Assembly (NCBI GenBank): GCA_018666555.1
Contig: JABIZD010000149.1
Coordinates: 1-33,623 of the forward strand
Direction: 5' to 3'
Origin: Gammaproteobacteria bacterium
GTDB lineage: Bacteria > Pseudomonadota > Gammaproteobacteria > Pseudomonadales > Azotimanducaceae
Length of the DNA stretch: 33,623 bases
In this document: positions 16,560 to 25,013 of the stretch, one piece after another
How positions within the stretch are numbered: the stretch's first letter is position 1
Layout of the letters: every line of letters begins with the position of its first letter
Notes under the pieces: model-generated
The model's input: the letters and a program-made list of their open reading frames with translations, nothing else
The model's database searches: none
Told to the model about the DNA's origin: nothing
Position numbers and translations under genes: made by a program

Positions 16560-17984
16560 TTATTCAGTTGTCTTGGGTAATCGGATTGGCCTGTCAGGCA
16601 CAAAGTGCAATGCGGTAAAGACGCAAAAGGAGACCAGTAGACCCGGCCAAAGTGGATCCAGGCTGAATATGGGCGCTAGTTCCAGCCAGGAGGCAATGTA
16701 CCATGTTATGACCGTCGTCAATGCCAGTAAAATGCTCCAAAAAGCGGCTGAACTGTTGTTGCCCTTTATAGTCACCATGGCGATAGTCGGCACGAATAGT
16801 GCCGCCGAATTGATGGTAAATGCCATTAACAGGATATCGATGATATCTTGCATTTTCCAAGCCATAAGACTGGCGGCGATACCTATTAGGATGGCTAAAC
16901 CGATACTGAGACGAAACAGCTGGCGTGCTGTTACCAGGGGATTGATGTAACGCTGGTAGATGTCCCTGCTGCCGTTGGCTGATGCAGTGAGGATACAGAT
17001 ATCTGCGGTCGACATCAGTGCTGCCAGGATACCTACCAGAACCAAGCCCTTGAAACCAACCGGGAAGATGTCCAGTACGATTTTCGTCAGTATATCGCCG
17101 CTGTTTTCTACTTCGGGGTAGAGCAAAGCAGCGGTTAAACCTAACCATACGGCGCCTACTGCCAGTGGTAACAGAAACAGAACAGCCCAGAGTGTACCTC
17201 GCCGTGCTGCCTCCTCGTTTTTTGCCGCAAACATTCTGGTGTAGCTATCCATGGCGACAAAAAAGCTCATCGGAATGGAAACTCCCAACGCTAACATGGT
17301 CGGGAGGCCCCAACCGAGAGGGTCAAAATGTGCCGGTGGTAAATTTGATGTTAGTGCAGTCCAGGTGCCACCGTTTGCAATGGAAACCGGAATACCAACC
17401 AAGACAATACCAGTGAACAGTAAGATGAACTGAACCCAGTCGGTATAGGTAATAGCCATGAAGCCACCGGAGGCGGTATAAACGACGATGATCGCACTGA
17501 CCAGTAGCAAGGCCTCGGCATAGTCCCATCCCAGCAGGGTGCTAAGCACGGCGCCTCCTGCGGCTAGCTGCCCGGCGGCAAAGCCAATGAAAGCAAGAGC
17601 AGTAGAGATGGTCGCTACGATTCGTGTGCGACTGTCGTAGGTTGATTCGATCAGGTCAGGGTAGGTGAGCAGATTCTTTTGGCGAGCCCAGACTTTGACT
17701 CTTACCGAAAAGAACAATCCGAAAAGAAGGCATCCAATAGCCATACAGATGATATACCAGCCACCTGAAATACCCAGGTCATAAGTCTTTGAGGCCCCGC
17801 CGACAATGGCGGCTCCACCCACCCAGGAAGCCAACCAGAGGCAAGCAATGGAAAACGTGCCGACATTGCCGTTACCGATGAAGAATTCCTCAATACTGTT
17901 TTGTTTACGGCTGGCACTAAAGCCGATCAGGATCATAAGAATTAGATAGGCGAAGATAATTGCAGTGTCGATTGTGCCGAGCAT
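16560..17984 (-). CDS. Sodium:solute symporter (SSS family)
   Basis: The 474-residue protein has about 13 hydrophobic segments. It shows SSS features: an N-terminal helix followed by SIEEFFIGNGNVG, SIACLWLASWVGGAAIVGGASKTYDLG in helix 2, YTASGGFMAITYTDWVQ in the middle, and GLVLVGILAALMSTADICILTASANGSRDIY (the helix-8 sodium-site region). It would couple Na+ entry to uptake of an organic solute; the solute cannot be named. The gene is 127 bp downstream of the Tat-signal PLP enzyme on the same strand, so the transporter may import that enzyme's product or substrate (inference). Confidence 0.93.
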   Translation of the reverse strand: MLGTIDTAIIFAYLILMILIGFSASRKQNSIEEFFIGNGNVGTFSIACLWLASWVGGAAIVGGASKTYDLGISGGWYIICMAIGCLLFGLFFSVRVKVWARQKNLLTYPDLIESTYDSRTRIVATISTALAFIGFAAGQLAAGGAVLSTLLGWDYAEALLLVSAIIVVYTASGGFMAITYTDWVQFILLFTGIVLVGIPVSIANGGTWTALTSNLPPAHFDPLGWGLPTMLALGVSIPMSFFVAMDSYTRMFAAKNEEAARRGTLWAVLFLLPLAVGAVWLGLTAALLYPEVENSGDILTKIVLDIFPVGFKGLVLVGILAALMSTADICILTASANGSRDIYQRYINPLVTARQLFRLSIGLAILIGIAASLMAWKMQDIIDILLMAFTINSAALFVPTIAMVTIKGNNSSAAFWSILLALTTVITWYIASWLELAPIFSLDPLWPGLLVSFCVFTALHFVPDRPIRLPKTTE

Positions 17985-18111
17985 TGAGCCAGTATGACAG
18001 GATCTGCTTTAATTCACTCGTTGGTTTTTCGACTTTTTTTAGGGTTGTTTGTTAATCCAGTTGGCTGATGTGTTTATGGCGCAGGCTGAGAGCTGAATAA
18101 AGAAGTCCGGG

Positions 18112-19368
18112 CTAGGTCATGAGTTCTTTCAAGCCAACAATGGCTCGATCGATGTGCTCAGGAGAGTTATAGATAGTGGGGCAAAGTCGGACGCCACCCG
18201 TGGGGGCAGCGGCGATGCCATAGTCAGTATAGAGCTTATTTACAATAGTGCGGCCATCACCATCAGGTGCCCTGGTAATACAGACCCCAAAACTGAGTTC
18301 AGGGTCCATGGGCGTCACGAGTTCCAACCCGAGTTCAGAAATCCCGGCCTTTAATCGTTGCGATAGCGCTGTAATTCTTTGCTGGGTGCGTTGGCTTCCT
18401 ATGTCATTGTGCTCTCTGGCAGCGACGCCCAGAGCAGCAAGTCCGGCGTCATCACGCTGGCCAAGTGACTCGAATTTTCGGGCCCCGGGCAGGGTGGTTT
18501 TTACACCAGGACCCCAGCCAGGAGCGATTGTATTGGGCCAGATAGTGTCTATCCGCGATTTCTTGACATAAAGGAGCCCAGTTTCCTTGGGTCCCATATA
18601 CCATTTATGAGCACTGGCTGAAAAAGAATCCATGCCCAGGTCTTTTAGGTCCAGGGCCAGTGCACCCCATACCTGGGCACCATCAACATGCACGTAAATA
18701 TTTTTGGCGTGAGCCGCTGCAATGATTTCCTTGATTGGAAGTTTGATACCACTGAGGTTGGAAACGTGGGTAATGGATAGAACACGACTGCGTGGGGTGA
18801 ATTGGGATACGAAAGTATCTATCAGTTCCTGCTGGTTGGTTGGCTTTGCTGGCGTGGATACCCGCTTGATAGCATATCCAAACCGGGCTGCACGCACATC
18901 CCAGGCAATATTATTAGTAGGATGATTCTGGTCCCATAGCAATACTTCATCGCCTCGGTTCAGTTCCAGGCCGTTGTTGATAATATTATTGGCTTCGCTG
19001 GTATTGCGAACCAGCGCGATTTCCTCCTCACTGACGTTCAACTGGTTTGCGACGAGGTAACGCGAATGCTTCAGCAGATTTTTGAATTTAGCCCTGTTAT
19101 TAAAGGAGCAATCTTGATCAATATCATAGGTAAGTGTCTGTACTGTTTCGGCAACTGACCGAAATGAGGGGCACAGATTGGCGGCATTCATGGGAATGGA
19201 GGTTTCACTGAAGGCAAACTTTGATCTGACTAAAGCCCAGTAATCCGCGTTAGCGGGATTGGTTGCGGGCCGAGGCGCACCCTTCACTGTAGCAGTGCTC
19301 GCGGCCGCACCGAGCAGTAAGGTACCGGAAGATTGCAGGAATTGTCTTCTTGAAGTGGTTATGTCCAT
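18112..19368 (-). CDS. Class V aminotransferase-fold PLP enzyme with Tat signal
   Basis: The 418-residue protein begins with a twin-arginine signal (SRRQFLQSSGTLLLGAAAS, R7-R8), so it is predicted to be exported folded with PLP bound. The class V fold is evident: DQNHPTNN region, D229 in VHVDGAQVWG and the PLP lysine K255 in SASAHKWYMGPKETG. Overall it resembles isopenicillin-N-epimerase-like and cysteine-desulfurase-like proteins. Export of a PLP enzyme is uncommon but known for this group. It could act on a periplasmic amino acid or amine, by epimerisation, C-S or C-C lyase chemistry. The gene lies between the FAD hydroxylase (208 bp) and the symporter (127 bp), all on one strand. Confidence 0.9.
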   Translation of the reverse strand: MDITTSRRQFLQSSGTLLLGAAASTATVKGAPRPATNPANADYWALVRSKFAFSETSIPMNAANLCPSFRSVAETVQTLTYDIDQDCSFNNRAKFKNLLKHSRYLVANQLNVSEEEIALVRNTSEANNIINNGLELNRGDEVLLWDQNHPTNNIAWDVRAARFGYAIKRVSTPAKPTNQQELIDTFVSQFTPRSRVLSITHVSNLSGIKLPIKEIIAAAHAKNIYVHVDGAQVWGALALDLKDLGMDSFSASAHKWYMGPKETGLLYVKKSRIDTIWPNTIAPGWGPGVKTTLPGARKFESLGQRDDAGLAALGVAAREHNDIGSQRTQQRITALSQRLKAGISELGLELVTPMDPELSFGVCITRAPDGDGRTIVNKLYTDYGIAAAPTGGVRLCPTIYNSPEHIDRAIVGLKELMT

Positions 19369-19576
19369 GGCATCGCTCGCTTAATGTGGGTTCATTGTTA
19401 GAGATTAGCCAAGCTGTCGGGTCAAATCTAGTTTTTGGTGTCTTAAGGGAAAGGTATCAGAGGTGGCCGTTTACCTGCTGGGCGGCCTATTCCAGGGAGT
19501 CAATGTGAAGACGGATTATTTCTGGCGTCGTCGATAGAATAAGCTGGGCACGGGCATGCAGTCGCGCCAGCTGCGT

Positions 19577-21226
19577 TCAGGTAATGGGACTCTCCTGGAA
19601 GGGTAATTGTCCGCAGAGCGTTTGCAGTATCGTTTCGGAATCCTGTGGGTCGTGTTGTCCTCGCCAGGCCACGTGTTGATCTGGGCGTACCAGATAAAGC
19701 GCATGTTGGTGAAGCTTGGAAGTAGGGATGTCTACAATAGCCAGCGGGATATTCAACTGATTTGCAGCCTCAATTAAGGCGGCTCCTTTTCCAGCCAGCG
19801 TCCTCACCAGTGTGTAGCCCGGGCCGAGATGGTCATAAATTGAGGTTCCATCCGCCATGACGATATGGGCAAAGCGGCATCCAGGCACAGTGGAGGGTGT
19901 ATAATCTGCCATCGAATAGCTGGGGTGCTGCATGCTATCGTAGATAATGATGGGAGAGTTATCATAATAATACCCATAATTTAGGCCAGCACAGCAATAT
20001 TGGGGCATGTTAAGGTCGCGGGTCTGGGTGCCAAACCAGTTTTGAGCGGCTCGTCCTTCCGAGGAGTCATCTTCTATTTCATCCGGCACCGCAGCCCGGT
20101 TTTTGATCATGGCCTCGGCGGTTTCCATGGCAAAGTGAGAAACTTGCCTGGTGATGGTCAGTCGCTCAGCTGCATAGGCAGCCAGCAAGCTATTTCCACC
20201 CCAGCCTTTTAGTTTAGCGTCGATGAGCCAGGTGAGGCCGGCGGCATCGGCTATTCCGGCATTCATACCATAACCGCCCATGGGTACCCATATATGAGCT
20301 GCATCTCCAGCAAGGAAAACACAGCCCTTGGCGATTTTGTTGGTAACCAGGCGACGCCCTATCCAGTCCTCGTTACGGTTGAGTTGGTATTCGAAATTGT
20401 CGGGGACACCCAAAATCGTTCTCAGACAACTATCCCGGTCGACCGACTCAAATGCTTCGCCTGGACGAAGATAGTTGTGAACCAGAAATCGGTCATCGTT
20501 GTCGATGCTATAGACTGTACCGGAACGTCGCGGGTTAAAGTTGAGGATGCCCCAGCAGGGTTCTGCTTGCATCATAGCAGTCAGTCCAGGCGCATGGATA
20601 AAGGAGGACTGCACCCGCTGTACAATCGCATCACCCTCTAACTCAGCACCGATTTCCTTGCGCACAAGAGATCCACCGCCATCACAACCGATGAGGTAGT
20701 TGCTGGAGATTTCCCGCTTGATGCCTTTGCTTGAGCGAATCCCAGCCAGGACACGATCACCTAGATCGCTGATGTGAGTGACTTCCTGGTCGAACTGTAA
20801 CCGAAGCCCTTGGGTATTTTCTGCTTTTTCTTGCAGTATCGGCTCCAGGAAAATCTGGTTCATACGATGAGGTGGCTCCAGTGTCGGCCATTCGGCGTCC
20901 TCGCTCTGTTCACCTGCTTTTCGGCCCGCACGACTTGGGATTTTAATCCGCGCCATTTCTCGCCCCGTGACTGTTAAGCGGATAGACACGTCATGCGGGA
21001 AGCCGTCAGTAAAACCGCCGGCCCTAATCTCATCGGCAAGGCCAAGACGACGGAATATCTCCATAGAACGGGATGAAATATGGTTGCAGCGCACGGTCAA
21101 TGGATCGAAATTGGTACGCTGGTCGAGGACGATTACATCGATGCCGCGTTGAGCCAGATCAAGGCCGGCGACCAGACCCACTGGTCCAGCACCAACGATG
21201 AGTACCTGGCATGTGTCTTTATGCAT
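19577..21226 (-). CDS. FAD-dependent aromatic hydroxylase (PheA/TfdB family)
   Basis: The 549-residue flavoprotein has the dinucleotide-binding GAGPVG (12-17) followed by VIVLDQR, the GCDGGGSLVRKEIG motif (the DG motif that contacts FAD and NADPH) and VFLAGDAAHIWVPMGGYGMNAGIADA (the GD motif for FAD ribose). This is group A flavin monooxygenase architecture, as in phenol or 2,4-dichlorophenol hydroxylases, with a C-terminal thioredoxin-like part of about 130 residues. It would use NAD(P)H and O2 to hydroxylate an aromatic ring; substrate unknown. It is cytoplasmic, unlike the exported PLP enzyme downstream. The ring-cleavage-like VOC gene at the left end is too distant to be an obvious partner. 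Confidence 0.93.
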   Translation of the reverse strand: MHKDTCQVLIVGAGPVGLVAGLDLAQRGIDVIVLDQRTNFDPLTVRCNHISSRSMEIFRRLGLADEIRAGGFTDGFPHDVSIRLTVTGREMARIKIPSRAGRKAGEQSEDAEWPTLEPPHRMNQIFLEPILQEKAENTQGLRLQFDQEVTHISDLGDRVLAGIRSSKGIKREISSNYLIGCDGGGSLVRKEIGAELEGDAIVQRVQSSFIHAPGLTAMMQAEPCWGILNFNPRRSGTVYSIDNDDRFLVHNYLRPGEAFESVDRDSCLRTILGVPDNFEYQLNRNEDWIGRRLVTNKIAKGCVFLAGDAAHIWVPMGGYGMNAGIADAAGLTWLIDAKLKGWGGNSLLAAYAAERLTITRQVSHFAMETAEAMIKNRAAVPDEIEDDSSEGRAAQNWFGTQTRDLNMPQYCCAGLNYGYYYDNSPIIIYDSMQHPSYSMADYTPSTVPGCRFAHIVMADGTSIYDHLGPGYTLVRTLAGKGAALIEAANQLNIPLAIVDIPTSKLHQHALYLVRPDQHVAWRGQHDPQDSETILQTLCGQLPFQESPIT

Positions 21227-21565
21227 AGCAGCAGCCTCAATGTTTATGAACTATACATGACTCGTTACATGGCTTGTACGGTTCTAGGTTTGTATAGCAA
21301 ACTCATCACCTGCATAGCAAGTCAGGATCAGAATCTGTTTCACAGCATCTTGCCATCAGTAGAGTCGGAGTATCGACAACCTATTTTTTGGTTGCTGTTT
21401 TTCGCCATTTTGGAGGGTGGCTTATGGGCCAAACCACAATCGAACTATGCTTGCTAAATCCTCATTGTAAATAAATGCATGACTGGTGAAGCGGAAATGT
21501 GGTTAATTCTTCTTATACCCTGATTATTGTCGATAGAGGGATTTTTTTTTAAAACCATTATAGAA
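21227..21565. other. Intergenic region before the FAD hydroxylase gene
   Basis: No convincing gene; a plus-strand frame that runs into this area is the shadow of the hydroxylase. It should hold the promoter of the minus-strand hydroxylase. A run of nine or more T (21541-21550) on the plus strand and several AT-rich words are present, but no operator was recognised. Confidence 0.35.
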
Positions 21566-21585
21566 AAATGGGGACTGCCCCATTT
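21566..21585 (-). terminator. Intrinsic terminator after the carnitine cluster and small gene
   Basis: On the minus strand the RNA reads AAATGGGG-CAGT-CCCCATTT followed by TTCTATAATGG: a perfect 8-bp stem with a 4-base loop and a short T-tract, 67 bp after the stop of the 73-residue gene. This is a textbook rho-independent terminator shape and probably marks the end of the minus-strand transcript that includes the small gene and possibly the whole carnitine cluster. Confidence 0.75.
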
Positions 21586-21652
21586 AGATCAAGATTTATC
21601 AATATGCTGAAATTTCTAAAAGTGAGCCGTTGGCCTGCGTCGGTACCAGCAC

Positions 21653-21874
21653 CTAGTTTCGAGTTACGTGAAAGGTATCGTCATCGTTAAGGTTATCCAG
21701 AGTATACTGGACCTCAGCGACGATATCAGCACCAGAGCGACCGTTGTCCTTATACATTTCTAGGACTTTCCAGATCAGCGCCTGGCCATAAGCGTGTGAG
21801 TCGATGTTGTTGTTTTTGGCTTCAGTGACACCAGCAACTAGGTGCTGCTTGGCAAGAGAGTATGCATTGGTCAT
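21653..21874 (-). CDS. Small unrecognised protein (73 residues)
   Basis: The product starts MTNAYSLAKQHLVAGVTEAK and ends NLNDDDTFHVTRN; it is charged, mainly helical looking and has no signal or membrane segment. An AAGGA ribosome site lies 7 bases before the ATG at 21874, so this start is preferred to an in-frame ATG at 21919. A strong terminator follows. The segment DSHAYGQALIWKVLEMYKDNGRSGADIVAEVQYTLDNL reads like genuine globular protein, with amphipathic helices and no repeats. It lies 202 bp after the CaiD-like gene on the same strand, so it may belong to the carnitine transcript or be separate. I do not recognise the family. Confidence 0.7.
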   Translation of the reverse strand: MTNAYSLAKQHLVAGVTEAKNNNIDSHAYGQALIWKVLEMYKDNGRSGADIVAEVQYTLDNLNDDDTFHVTRN

Positions 21875-22076
21875 CTTGTTTTCCTTAGGTCGGTAGCAAT
21901 ATACCCGAATTAGTCCCAACCTCCTATGATCTCAGTCAAATAGAGTTAACTTCGATGGGTGCAATGGGGTGGATCACATGATCTGAAATTCTGTTGCAAG
22001 GGACAGGTTGTTTTGTCATTGCCTTTTGTTCCGCTGATGGCCGGTCTGTGTTTAGTATGAAGACCTGTCGTTCTGG

Positions 22077-22862
22077 TTATTGACCTTTCCAATTGGGATC
22101 CCGCTTTTCTGCAAAGGCGTTGAAGCCTTCCAGCATATCTTCACTGCCGTAAAGGGTATCAATGCTCTGTAATTGCCGGGTGGTAATGCGGTTTAGTGAG
22201 TCCTGGAATTTGGATGCCTCAGCATCCCTGACCACCTCTTTGATCGCTGCCATGACCAGTGGTGGGCCAGAGGCAAGTAGCCGTGCTAATTCCCATGCTC
22301 GTGTTATGAGTTGGTCTGCGACCAGAATTTCGTTAACGAAGCCCCAGTGGTGAGCTTCTTTTGCATCCAGCCAGCGGCCGGTTAAAAGCAGTTCCATGGC
22401 GATGTGATAGGGAATGCGTTTAGGTAATTTTATGGATGCAGCATCTGCAATGGTACCTGAGCGAATTTCCGGCAGCGCAAACGTGGCATGCTCAGCGGCG
22501 AGAATAATGTCCGTGGATAAGGCGATTTCGAGGCCTCCGCCACAGCATATGCCGTTGACGGCGCAGATAATGGGTTTGTTCAGTCGTGGCAACTCCTGAA
22601 GGCCACCGAATCCACCAACGCCGTAATCTCCATCAACTTCATCTCCATCGGCGGCTGCTTTCAGGTCCCAGCCAGGGCAGAAAAACTTGTCTCCTGCTGC
22701 GGTCAGGATGGCGACTCGCAATGCTGGATCATCACGAAAGAATTGGAATACTTCGCCCATCTTTCGACTGGTGATCAAGTCAACAGCATTAGCTTTGGGC
22801 CGGTCCAGGGTGACTTCAAGAATACCGTCTTCAATCTTGGTTTTTATGGGTTCATCAGACAT
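22077..22862 (-). CDS. caiD: CaiD-like crotonobetainyl-CoA hydratase (enoyl-CoA hydratase family)
   Basis: The 261-residue crotonase-fold enzyme shares long recognisable blocks with CaiD of E. coli as I remember it: LDRPKANAVD, the FRDDPALRVAI block, GWDLKAAADG and the C-terminal FAEKRDPNWKG. Oxyanion-hole glycines and the catalytic glutamates are present: E112 in GGGLEIAL and E132 in ALPEIRSG. CaiD adds water to crotonobetainyl-CoA to form L-carnitinyl-CoA. The gene lies 47 bp downstream of the acyl-CoA synthetase and is the last enzyme gene of the cluster. A general enoyl-CoA hydratase role is the alternative, but the neighbours support carnitine metabolism. Confidence 0.88.
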   Translation of the reverse strand: MSDEPIKTKIEDGILEVTLDRPKANAVDLITSRKMGEVFQFFRDDPALRVAILTAAGDKFFCPGWDLKAAADGDEVDGDYGVGGFGGLQELPRLNKPIICAVNGICCGGGLEIALSTDIILAAEHATFALPEIRSGTIADAASIKLPKRIPYHIAMELLLTGRWLDAKEAHHWGFVNEILVADQLITRAWELARLLASGPPLVMAAIKEVVRDAEASKFQDSLNRITTRQLQSIDTLYGSEDMLEGFNAFAEKRDPNWKGQ

Positions 22863-22909
22863 GGTTTGTCTCTTTTTGGGTTTTCTATGGGTGGGTGGCT
22901 GTCATGGGT

Positions 22910-25006
22910 TTAGCGACCTGCAACGGTAGGTGCTGGCGCAAGTCTTAGCAGGGCATCCGCAGCAATGGCATCTTTCGTTCTAGCGAGTAATGGATTGACT
23001 TCTAACTCAGACAACCGAAGCGCATTATCCTGGGCATAACTGCTGACCGCTTTTATAGCATCCACAATAGCTGCAATATCTGCCTTGGCTGCTCCCCTGT
23101 AGCCAGTTAGTAGTGGGTATAGCTTCAGCTGCGATAAGGCGCCTTTGATGTCGTCAGTTTGACAAGGTAATAATAAAGACACTGAGTCGCCGAGTAATTC
23201 GGTTGAAGTTCCGCCGAATCCGAGCGTCAGTACCATTAGACCGGTGGGATCGCGCGTAATACCGATTAACAATTCAGCGATAACATCGCTGACCATGCTT
23301 TCTACCAAAAATCCGTGACTATCTGATGACAGACGCAGAGCCATTTCCTCCGCCTCTGCCAGCAGTGTTTCTGCATTTTTAATATTTATGATCACAGCGC
23401 GGTTTTCACTTTTGTGGGCCAGACCCTGTGCTTTCAATACACAAGGGTATTTGACCGTTGAGATATGCTGGTGAAGATCCTTAAGGTTGCTGGCGGTAAT
23501 ACTGTCAGGGCTTTTTAAGCCATAGGCGTTCAGCGCTTGTTTAGCCGTATGCTCGTTGATGGTTTTAATAGCGGATAGTTGCTCAGGTTGCATCTGGGGC
23601 GTAGTGATCAGTCTATCTGGCAAGGCGCGGCGGCGAAGCAGCAAGCCGGCGCTTACCGCTGCTTCAGCGGCCTTCAGGCCGGTACGCATACCCGCCAGGG
23701 GTATGCATCCCATATCAATTAGGTCATGGGCTAATGCTTCGCTCATGTTGTCAGTAATGCTCGATAGTACAGCGATCGGGGCAGATGTGGCCTGTTTGGT
23801 GGCAAGCAGACTGGTTAATACGCAATCCCAGGCTGATGGATCGCAATGATCATTTCGAGGCCGATCAAAGATAAAGATGTTGAGTGCAGATGTACCCGAA
23901 CAGACAGCCGTAAAGCAAGCGGTCATAGCGGCGATATCCGACCAGATATAAGTGTGGTAGTCCAGGGGATTGGCGATGTTCACCTGAGGGCCAAGGCAAG
24001 CAGTGAGAGCCTGTTTTTGTTCCCTTGAAAACGATGCAAAATCCAGATTCAGGTCTGAACCGACATCAGCCATCAGACCGGCTTCACCACCAGAACAACT
24101 AACCGAACTGATGCAGTTAGACGTCAGCGGTCCTGAAAAATGTAGTATTTTCAGGGCCTCGATAAATACATCGAGATTATCGACTTCAACTATTCCGAGT
24201 CTTTTCAGCAAGGCTTTACCGGCGATGCTACTTCCAGTTAATGAAGCAGTATGGCTTAACGCTGCAGACCGGGAAGCCTCAGTCTTACCTGATTTAAGTG
24301 CCAGTAACGGCTTACCTAGTTTGTGTGCGAGATCAGCAATCCGTTCCAGTGATCGAATGTTTCCAAAACCTTCAAGATAGAAGCCGACAACACTGATTCT
24401 CTGGTCTGTCAGCAGACTCTCAGCAACGTTGGCAGCATCGGTTTGAGCCTGGTTTCCTACGGTAGCCAGGAATGCAACAGGCAGACCCCGCTGCTGCATG
24501 GTCAAGCTGATGGCAATATTTGAAGATTGAGCGATAATGGCGACACCACGCTCCACTTTAACGCCACCATGTTCATCAGGCCATATTGGTATATTCTCAA
24601 GATAGTTGACCAGGCCATAGCAATTTGGCCCCAGTATAGGCATATCACCGGCAGCAAGTAATAGTTCTTGCTGGAGCTCTGCCCCACCGGTTACGTCAGC
24701 TTCGCTTTCAAGAAAACCGGATGCGAAACAGACCGCACCGCCGGCCGCACGGCTGGACAATTGTTCTACAATTGAAATGGTCAGCTGTTTGTTGACGCCG
24801 ATAAAGCTGGCGTCTGGTGCTTCAGGTAGGTCACGGATAGAGGCATAGCATGGCAAGCCAAGGATTTGCGGCCGTTCCGGGTGAACCGGCCATATTTTCC
24901 CAGGGTAAGCCGCTTTTTGTAGTTGCTTGATCACATTTTCAGCCCATGATCCGCCAAAAATGGCGATCGATTTTGGGTTCAAGAGGCGGGAGAGATCCTT
25001 GGGCAT
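22910..25006 (-). CDS. NDP-forming acyl-CoA synthetase (betaine:CoA ligase candidate)
   Basis: The 698-residue protein fuses the alpha and beta parts of the acetyl-CoA synthetase (ADP-forming) family. It has a CoA-binding Rossmann domain (about 1-130; PKSIAIFGGS), the succinyl-CoA-ligase-like domain with the phospho-histidine candidate H252 in SHTASLTGS, and a C-terminal ATP-grasp domain (about 475-690). It would activate a carboxylic acid to its CoA thioester with ATP and CoA, giving ADP or AMP depending on subgroup. In this cluster gamma-butyrobetaine, crotonobetaine or carnitine are plausible substrates; the AMP-forming CaiC used in E. coli is absent. It starts 7 bp after the dehydrogenase gene ends, so the two are cotranscribed. 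Confidence 0.88.
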   Translation of the reverse strand: MPKDLSRLLNPKSIAIFGGSWAENVIKQLQKAAYPGKIWPVHPERPQILGLPCYASIRDLPEAPDASFIGVNKQLTISIVEQLSSRAAGGAVCFASGFLESEADVTGGAELQQELLLAAGDMPILGPNCYGLVNYLENIPIWPDEHGGVKVERGVAIIAQSSNIAISLTMQQRGLPVAFLATVGNQAQTDAANVAESLLTDQRISVVGFYLEGFGNIRSLERIADLAHKLGKPLLALKSGKTEASRSAALSHTASLTGSSIAGKALLKRLGIVEVDNLDVFIEALKILHFSGPLTSNCISSVSCSGGEAGLMADVGSDLNLDFASFSREQKQALTACLGPQVNIANPLDYHTYIWSDIAAMTACFTAVCSGTSALNIFIFDRPRNDHCDPSAWDCVLTSLLATKQATSAPIAVLSSITDNMSEALAHDLIDMGCIPLAGMRTGLKAAEAAVSAGLLLRRRALPDRLITTPQMQPEQLSAIKTINEHTAKQALNAYGLKSPDSITASNLKDLHQHISTVKYPCVLKAQGLAHKSENRAVIINIKNAETLLAEAEEMALRLSSDSHGFLVESMVSDVIAELLIGITRDPTGLMVLTLGFGGTSTELLGDSVSLLLPCQTDDIKGALSQLKLYPLLTGYRGAAKADIAAIVDAIKAVSSYAQDNALRLSELEVNPLLARTKDAIAADALLRLAPAPTVAGR

Positions 25007-25013
25007 AAGATTC

